DNA of 16,303 bases from CF-161 sp035259145. Lineage in GTDB: Bacteria; Chloroflexota; Dormibacteria; Dormibacterales; Dormibacteraceae. The stretch covers positions 1 to 16,303 of the forward strand of contig DATFWQ010000092.1 in NCBI GenBank assembly GCA_035259145.1, written 5' to 3'. A program made the position numbers and the translations under genes. Shown in pieces: positions 12,553-16,303 of this stretch. Each line of letters begins with the position of its first letter. The stretch's first letter is position 1. The notes below the pieces were generated by a model. That model was not told the origin of the DNA. It saw only the letters and a program-made list of their open reading frames with translations, and did not search any database.

Positions 12553-13496
12553 GGGGCAAGCGAGTGGTCTTCACCGGGGCTACCCGAGGAATGGGCCACT
12601 TCGCCGCGGTGGAGCTGGCGCGCCGCGGCGCGGAGATAGTTGTGGTCGGACACAACGAGGCGCGCGGAGCGGCCGCAGTCAAAGCGATCCGCAGTGTGGG
12701 CGCGTCCGCCGACTTCCTGCGAGCGGACATGGGCGATGCCTCGGACGTCCGCAAGCTCGCGGAAGCAGTGCTGGCTCGCCAGGGATCGATCGACGTTCTC
12801 ATCCACAGCGCTGGCGGTCTGGCACCGGCCGCTGCTCGTACCCGCGAGGGTGTGGACCGGGGCTTTGCCCAGAACTTCCTCGGCGCCTACCTTCTCACGC
12901 GGCTTCTCGAGGAGCGCCTGCTCGCGAGCACGCCGGCGCGGGTGATCGCCGTCGGATCGTCGACGCACCGCATGGTGAAGACGTTCGACGTCAACGACTT
13001 CATGCGTCCCACCAAGGACCTGTCGCAGGGCGGCAGCTTCCGGAGGGGCAGCTATCAAATGCTCAGCTACCAGGCCTCCAAGTTCGCGGTGACCGCATGG
13101 ATCCTCAGCCTCGCCCGGCGCTGGGGCAGGCGAGGCGTCACCGCCAATCTGCTCGATCCGGCGATGGTCAAGAGCGAGCTCGGGGAGCATTTCGAGGGTC
13201 CGGACCTCCTGGACTTCATGATGTCCCGCTTGGTCCCGTTCTTCGTCGCCGCCGACCCCAGGCGCGCGGCCGAGTACTACGTGCGGCTCGCCACCGACCC
13301 CGGGCTGGAGAAGGTTTCCGGCACGTACTTCGTTTCGGGAAAGGAAAAGCCGAAGGACTGCTCACCGCTCGCACTCGACCCGAATGTGCAGAGGCGCATC
13401 GTCGAGGCGGCTGAGGCATGGGCAGCCCCCTTCTTATCCGCATCCCCTGCGACAAACGGTGCGGACGTCGTGGCACTCAAGACGGGGGGACGCTAG
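12537..13496 (+). CDS. Short-chain dehydrogenase/reductase, catalytically complete
   Basis: A 319-residue SDR, longer than the 250-residue classical type and closer to retinol-dehydrogenase-like members. The cofactor motif TGATRGMG is at 13-20, with VVGHNEARG after the second strand. HSAGG stands at the NNAG position (90-94), Asn113 is in AQNFLGAYLLTRLL, and Ser141-142 is in AVGSSTHRM. The catalytic YxxxK is Tyr178 to Lys182 in YQASKFAVTAW. The reaction would be NAD(P)-dependent oxidation or reduction of a carbonyl or alcohol in the cytosol. Two ATGs, 12537 and 12549, each follow a GGAGG by five bases. The longer is given, but the second (MRGKRVVFTG) is as good and overlaps the leader peptide's stop. 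The stop TAG abuts the exporter's ATG, so the two form an operon under the TetR-controlled promoter. Confidence 0.9.
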   Translation: MEASMRGKRVVFTGATRGMGHFAAVELARRGAEIVVVGHNEARGAAAVKAIRSVGASADFLRADMGDASDVRKLAEAVLARQGSIDVLIHSAGGLAPAAARTREGVDRGFAQNFLGAYLLTRLLEERLLASTPARVIAVGSSTHRMVKTFDVNDFMRPTKDLSQGGSFRRGSYQMLSYQASKFAVTAWILSLARRWGRRGVTANLLDPAMVKSELGEHFEGPDLLDFMMSRLVPFFVAADPRRAAEYYVRLATDPGLEKVSGTYFVSGKEKPKDCSPLALDPNVQRRIVEAAEAWAAPFLSASPATNGADVVALKTGGR

Positions 13497-15155
13497 ATGG
13501 CACGCACGATCGAAGCTGTCAAAAGACCGCTGGTCGTCGATCTGCGCGCAGCCGCTGTCGAGGTGGCTCCGCGATCGAGGCTGCTGATCTACTTCTCCGT
13601 CCTGCTGGCGATGCTCCTGTCGTCGCTCGACCAGACCGTGGTGGCCACGGCCCTTCCTCGGATCGTCACCGACCTCCAGGGCGCCGACCGCTACGTGTGG
13701 GTGGTGACCGCGTACATGCTGTGTTCGACCGTGACCATTCCGGTCTACGGCAAGCTCTCGGACGTCTACGGCCGGAAGGTGATGCTGCTGATCGCGGTTG
13801 GCCTGTTCATGGCGGGATCGTCGCTGTCCGGACTGTCGCAGAGCATGAATCAGCTCATCGGCTTTCGAGCCCTTCAGGGCCTGGGCGCGGGCGGGTTCTA
13901 TCCACTCGCCCTCTCGGTGGTTGGCGACCTTTTCAACCCGCGCGAGCGAGGCAAGTACCAGGGCGCGATCGGCGCCGTCGCCGGCCTCAGCTTCTTGATC
14001 GGCCCATTTGTCGGAGGCTGGTTCACCGAGCACCTCAGCTGGCACTGGATCTTCTACATCAACCTCCCGCTCGCCCTGGTGACCCTGGTGGCTGTCTCAG
14101 CCCTATTGCCGAACCGCAGGCTCGAGGCGGCGAGCGCCAGAGACCTCGACTATCTGGGTCTTGCCTGCTTCCTGGCCGGGGTCATTCCGCTGCTCATCGG
14201 CCTGACCAACAAGTCGGAGGTCAACCCGTCGAGGCTGCAGCCGTACGCGTGGACCGACGCGAACGTCTGGGGTCCGATCGGAGCCGGCGCAGTTCTTCTT
14301 CTCCTCTTCGTAGCGGTCGAATCCCGAGCCAAGCACGCCCTCGTCCCGCTCGACCTGTTCCGGAAGCGCAATTACGCATTGAGCCTGACCCTCACGTTCC
14401 TAACCGGTCTTGGAGGCTATGTCGGAATCATCTTCATGCCGCGCTTCTTTCAGACCGTGCACCACATCAGTGCCACCTGGTCTGGCTACTACATCCTGCC
14501 CGCGCTGCTCGGGATGATGGCCGGCGCGATAGTTGGCGGCCAGCTCGTCTCGCGCATTGGCCGCTACAAGTGGATTCTGTCGGCCAGTCTCGTATTCCTG
14601 ATCCTCGGTTCGTATCTGATGACTCATCTCACGGTCTCGACAGCCGACTGGACGATCTGGGTGTGGCTTCTCCCGCTCGGCCTTGGGATTGGGCCAATGA
14701 TCACTACCGGAACCGTGATCGTTCAGAGCCTGGTTCCCGCACACCGCATTGGCGCTGCTACTGGTTCGCTTGGCCTCTTCAATCAGATCGGGGCGGTGAT
14801 GGGGCTGGCAGTCGTGGGCAGCGTGTTCTCTTCCCTGTACGACGATCAGCTACCCCGCTCGCTCGCGGGACAGGGCATTCCATCCAGCCTGATTCCGACG
14901 CTGGACAGGTTGTCGGGTGTCCTTCAGAGCGTGGGCAATGGCCAGGCCCTGCTCCACAGCGTGCTGCCTGCCCGGGCCTGGCCGCTGATCCCACAGATAA
15001 CGTCTGGCGCCAACGACGCCTTTGCCCAGGCACTGGCTCGATCGTTCGTCGTCACCCTGATCGCAGGCTCGGCCGCCTTCCTGATCTCGCTGGCGCTACG
15101 CGACAGCCAGCTGCAGGGCGCAACTGTAGCCGACGAGCCGCAGGCGCTCTCTTAA
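13497..15155 (+). CDS. MFS multidrug exporter, DHA2 (14-helix) family
   Basis: A 552-residue membrane protein of the EmrB/QacA class. A 28-residue cytosolic start is followed by helix 1 with Asp45 in LLSSLDQTVVATALPRIVTD (motif D1). Motif A is GKLSDVYGRK at 85-94. RALQGLGAGGFYPLA follows, motif C is GLSFLIGPFVGGWF at 163-176, and SWHWIFYINLPLA follows. Expected drug-exporter motifs are all present. About 75 hydrophilic residues precede the last helix, as in the other exporter of this window. The two are only related as family members, not recent duplicates. The ATG directly follows the SDR stop (TAGATG) with a GGGGGA ribosome site inside the SDR end. Co-transcription with an SDR under TetR suggests efflux plus modification of a toxic or self-made compound. 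Confidence 0.93.
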   Translation: MARTIEAVKRPLVVDLRAAAVEVAPRSRLLIYFSVLLAMLLSSLDQTVVATALPRIVTDLQGADRYVWVVTAYMLCSTVTIPVYGKLSDVYGRKVMLLIAVGLFMAGSSLSGLSQSMNQLIGFRALQGLGAGGFYPLALSVVGDLFNPRERGKYQGAIGAVAGLSFLIGPFVGGWFTEHLSWHWIFYINLPLALVTLVAVSALLPNRRLEAASARDLDYLGLACFLAGVIPLLIGLTNKSEVNPSRLQPYAWTDANVWGPIGAGAVLLLLFVAVESRAKHALVPLDLFRKRNYALSLTLTFLTGLGGYVGIIFMPRFFQTVHHISATWSGYYILPALLGMMAGAIVGGQLVSRIGRYKWILSASLVFLILGSYLMTHLTVSTADWTIWVWLLPLGLGIGPMITTGTVIVQSLVPAHRIGAATGSLGLFNQIGAVMGLAVVGSVFSSLYDDQLPRSLAGQGIPSSLIPTLDRLSGVLQSVGNGQALLHSVLPARAWPLIPQITSGANDAFAQALARSFVVTLIAGSAAFLISLALRDSQLQGATVADEPQALS

Positions 15156-15204
15156 GGTGGGGCACCAGCCGCGGGAATCTGCTCGCCTGCCCCGCCCTGG
15201 GGCC

Positions 15205-15250
15205 CTGACCCGCTGGCCAGCTGAAGGCACGGCTCACGCGGCCGGGTCAG
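15205..15250. terminator. Convergent-gene hairpin, possible terminator
   Basis: CTGACCCG at 15205-15212 is matched by CGGGTCAG at 15243-15250. The stem continues through GGCC on each side after a three-base bulge, about 11 paired bases in all. It lies between the end of the exporter and the end of the toxin gene, overlaps the toxin's stop codon, and would form in either transcript. There is no T-run, so an intrinsic terminator is only a candidate reading. Confidence 0.4.
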
Positions 15251-15588
15251 CATGCCATGACGGACATCATGGCCCCGCAGAATTCAGGCCATCGAGCAGG
15301 GTCAACGAGCCCGGCTCTGCGGAGCAGCGTGCTGGCTGTGATCAGCTGAATGTTGTCAAGATTCGCCACGCATCCCGGTTTGAGCCCTTCCGGCTGCCCC
15401 AAGGGCACCTCAGTACGGAGACCGCGCACCGTCGTCGTCACCGGGGCGACGAGGATTCGCGTGAGCCGGGAGGCCACCCGCCGTCGGGTAAGCACGACAA
15501 CCGGCCGGACCTTGTCGAGATCCGCCCACCAGACGTCCCCGTGACCGAGATCGCCCGCCCCCTTGGAACCCTCGCTCGAAGCAGTCAC
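15247..15588 (-). CDS. MazF/PemK-family toxin (endoribonuclease)
   Basis: A 113-residue protein matching the MazF fold from residue 16: HGDVWWADLDKVRPVVVLTR, then ILVAPVTTTVRGLRTEVPLG and CVANLDNIQ. The Arg of RPVVV (28) and a Thr of APVTT (51-52) correspond to the catalytic Arg and Thr of MazF enzymes, which cut mRNA or other RNA at short motifs. The first 15 residues (VTASSEGSKGAGDLG) are an unusual hydrophilic extension. GTG at 15586-15588 overlaps the antitoxin stop as GTGA, so translation depends on the antitoxin. There is no in-frame ATG before the domain, which supports this GTG. It appears intact. Confidence 0.9.
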   Translation of the reverse strand: MTASSEGSKGAGDLGHGDVWWADLDKVRPVVVLTRRRVASRLTRILVAPVTTTVRGLRTEVPLGQPEGLKPGCVANLDNIQLITASTLLRRAGLVDPARWPEFCGAMMSVMAC

Positions 15589-15866
15589 ACTCGCTGGCGC
15601 CGGCGCTCCAGGGCGAGCCGAATGACATCGTCGGGTACTTCGCCGTCATAGGGGAGGTCGGGCCCGGGGGGTGCCTCCCAAGCCAGGTCTGGGTCGTCCT
15701 CGTATGGCAGGGCGGCGAGGGCGGCCAACTCCCGACCCTCCTCCAGGTCATCGATCAGTGCCAGGAGGGCTCGGTCCAAAAGGCGGCTATCGGCGCCTGG
15801 CAGCAACTCCCGGGCACGTTCAAGGGATGTCGCATCGACTGTGGTTGAAATCCGCACCCGACTCAT
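15585..15866 (-). CDS. MazE-like ribbon-helix-helix antitoxin
   Basis: A 93-residue protein directly upstream of, and overlapping, the MazF-like toxin. The first 40 residues (MSRVRISTTVDATSLERARE, then a helix LDRALLALIDDLE) look like a ribbon-helix-helix DNA-binding domain. The acidic, proline-containing second half (YEDDPDLAWEAPPGPDLPYD) is the usual disordered toxin-neutralising tail. It should cover the toxin and repress its own operon. The ATG at 15864-15866 lies only about eight bases after a -10-like TATATT, and no ribosome site is visible, so the transcript may be leaderless. Confidence 0.85.
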   Translation of the reverse strand: MSRVRISTTVDATSLERARELLPGADSRLLDRALLALIDDLEEGRELAALAALPYEDDPDLAWEAPPGPDLPYDGEVPDDVIRLALERRRQRV

Positions 15867-15873
15867 TCCACAA

Positions 15874-15907
15874 AATATAGCATGAAGTGCGCCACGCCGT
15901 AGGCGTG
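15874..15907 (-). promoter_or_regulatory. Toxin-antitoxin promoter and inverted repeat
   Basis: On the minus strand TG-C-TATATT (an extended -10 box, TATATT at 15874-15879) lies just before the antitoxin ATG and would start transcription at or next to the A of that ATG. About 14 bases further upstream a perfect repeat, CACGCC-GTA-GGCGTG, occupies 15893-15907, near the -35 position, where no good -35 hexamer is present. It may be the antitoxin's operator. It could also be accidental sequence inherited from the decayed gene next to it. Confidence 0.5.
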
Positions 15908-15924
15908 AGGTCGAGGATGGAGCT

Positions 15925-16077
15925 ACGCCACTCCACGTCGAGCTCGCGGGGTTCCGGCAGTGCGGTGTGGTCCGCCGCTAACATGCCGAATCAGGACCTG
16001 CTTGGACAGCGGCGGCCGGTCATAGGGCTCGGTGCGCTCGTCCCCGATCACGGTCAACGACCGGTGAAGCCTTCTTC
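15925..16077 (-). pseudogene. Ferredoxin-reductase remnant with two frame changes
   Basis: Three frames in succession spell the early part of a class-I ferredoxin/rubredoxin NAD(P)H reductase. They are EEGFTGR (16077-16057); then LTVIGDERTEPYDRPPLSKQ and VL, with the hallmark YDRPPLSK; then AADHTALPEPRELDVEWR (15978-15925). Intact family members have these pieces continuous, in this order, a few residues behind the N-terminal FAD-binding GxGxxG. The first shift fits one lost base after the GGT CGT codons. The second lies between about 15979 and 15999. The GxGxxG start and the whole remainder of the enzyme are missing. This is a dead fragment, probably older than the neighbouring toxin-antitoxin pair. 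The family call is from pattern memory. Confidence 0.62.
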
Positions 16078-16122
16078 GGGCAGCCGCGGTCCTCGATCCA
16101 CAACCTCCGGTTACATCCCCAT

Positions 16123-16154
16123 GCTTCTGGCCGGGGTTTACCCCGGCCCGAAGC
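16123..16154 (-). terminator. Strong hairpin behind the right-edge gene
   Basis: GCTTC-T-GGCCGGGG-TTTA-CCCCGGCC-C-GAAGC is a 13-bp stem with a single mismatch and a four-base loop. It begins six bases after the TAA of the gene that enters from the right edge, the place of a terminator on the minus strand. No T-run follows in either direction, as is common in high-GC actinobacterial-type terminators. Confidence 0.55.
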
Positions 16155-16160
16155 CAGGCC

Positions 16161-16303
16161 TTAGCGGGTTGCCGTCACGCTGAAGATGTCGCTGTTGCCG
16201 AAGCGAGACCCGCTGGGGCAGTCGCGGGAAGGAAGCGGCCGCGGCGCCGCCGCCACCTGGGCGTCCGCCGAGGCGGCGTTGTCCTCACCCCAGTCGACGC
16301 CGC
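16161..16303 (-). CDS. C-terminal end of an unidentified protein, partial
   Basis: The frame is open from the right edge to a TAA at 16161-16163, 47 codons before the stop. It reads GVDWGEDNAASADAQVAAAP, then a Pro/Arg-containing link, then PSGSRFGNSDIFSVTATR. The Ala/Pro-rich segment followed by a compact, mixed tail looks like a linker and the last strand of a protein. The strong hairpin right behind the stop supports a real gene end. The start is outside the window and no family was recognised. Chance openness cannot be excluded at this length and GC content. Confidence 0.4.
   Translation of the reverse strand, partial: GVDWGEDNAASADAQVAAAPRPLPSRDCPSGSRFGNSDIFSVTATR

Noticed and set aside
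12476..12802. Upstream extension of the TetR frame
   Set aside because: It is antisense to the catalytically complete SDR gene and carries Ala/Ser/Arg-rich filler.
11837..13414. 525-codon plus-strand frame across TetR and the SDR gene
   Set aside because: It runs antisense through TetR, through the promoter, and out of frame through the SDR. Its product is low-complexity and matches no family.
13418..15208. 596-codon plus-strand frame over the second exporter
   Set aside because: It is a shifted-frame shadow of the exporter. The product is Arg/Pro/Ser-rich without membrane segments, whereas the other frame has all DHA2 motifs.
15893..15907. CRISPR-like or dispersed repeat
   Set aside because: It is a single copy in the window with no spaced repeats. 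A promoter operator or chance sequence from the decayed gene is simpler.

Overview
The window is about 16.3 kb of high-GC bacterial DNA. GTG and TTG starts are common and coding is tight with many stop/start overlaps. The substrate-binding protein has a twin-arginine plus lipobox leader (RRNFLKTAALGAAA, then LAAC). Together with an abundance of HxlR, TetR and XRE-cupin regulators and DHA2 exporters, this fits a soil-type member of the Actinomycetota, Chloroflexota or Dormibacterota. No rRNA, tRNA or universal marker is present, so the phylum is a guess.

Left end (1-803): the 5' part of a lipoprotein gene on the minus strand, then a gap without a convincing gene. Block A (804-7817): a minus-strand catabolic and uptake cluster. 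In transcription order it encodes a NitT/TauT-type ABC importer (substrate-binding lipoprotein, ATPase, permease), then after a 204-bp gap full of hairpins, an FAD-dependent oxidoreductase, a class III (CaiB/BaiF) CoA-transferase and a crotonase-fold hydratase. Five of its junctions are tight: four-base overlaps between binding protein/ATPase, ATPase/permease and CoA-transferase/crotonase, and a one-base TGATG overlap between oxidoreductase and CoA-transferase. A divergent XRE-cupin regulator shares a 127-bp promoter region with it. The simplest reading is import, oxidation and CoA-thioester processing of one unidentified small molecule.

Block B (7870-10740): a truncated HxlR remnant, an intact HxlR regulator and a divergent 14-helix DHA2 exporter. 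Two almost identical perfect inverted repeats (CTTGCAT-N-ATGCAAG) lie 33 bp apart in the shared promoter. Directly behind the exporter is the frameshifted C-terminal end of an ECF sigma factor.

Block C (10913-15155): an SDR-fold protein that lacks the catalytic Tyr and Lys; a convergent TetR regulator; and, divergent from TetR, a classical SDR followed without spacing by a second DHA2 exporter. The TetR/SDR promoter has TTGACA and TATTCT boxes and two tandem copies of a CGGAGC-N3-CGTTCCG element. A 15-codon reading frame precedes the SDR and ends in an ATGA overlap with one of its possible starts.

Right end (15205-16303): a MazEF-like toxin-antitoxin pair with an apparently leaderless promoter, a decayed ferredoxin-reductase fragment with two frame changes, a strong hairpin, and the last 47 codons of a minus-strand gene that runs off the window. 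Regulator/exporter pairs, three decayed genes and a toxin-antitoxin pair suggest an accessory, remodelled region. No insertion sequence, integrase or CRISPR array was seen.
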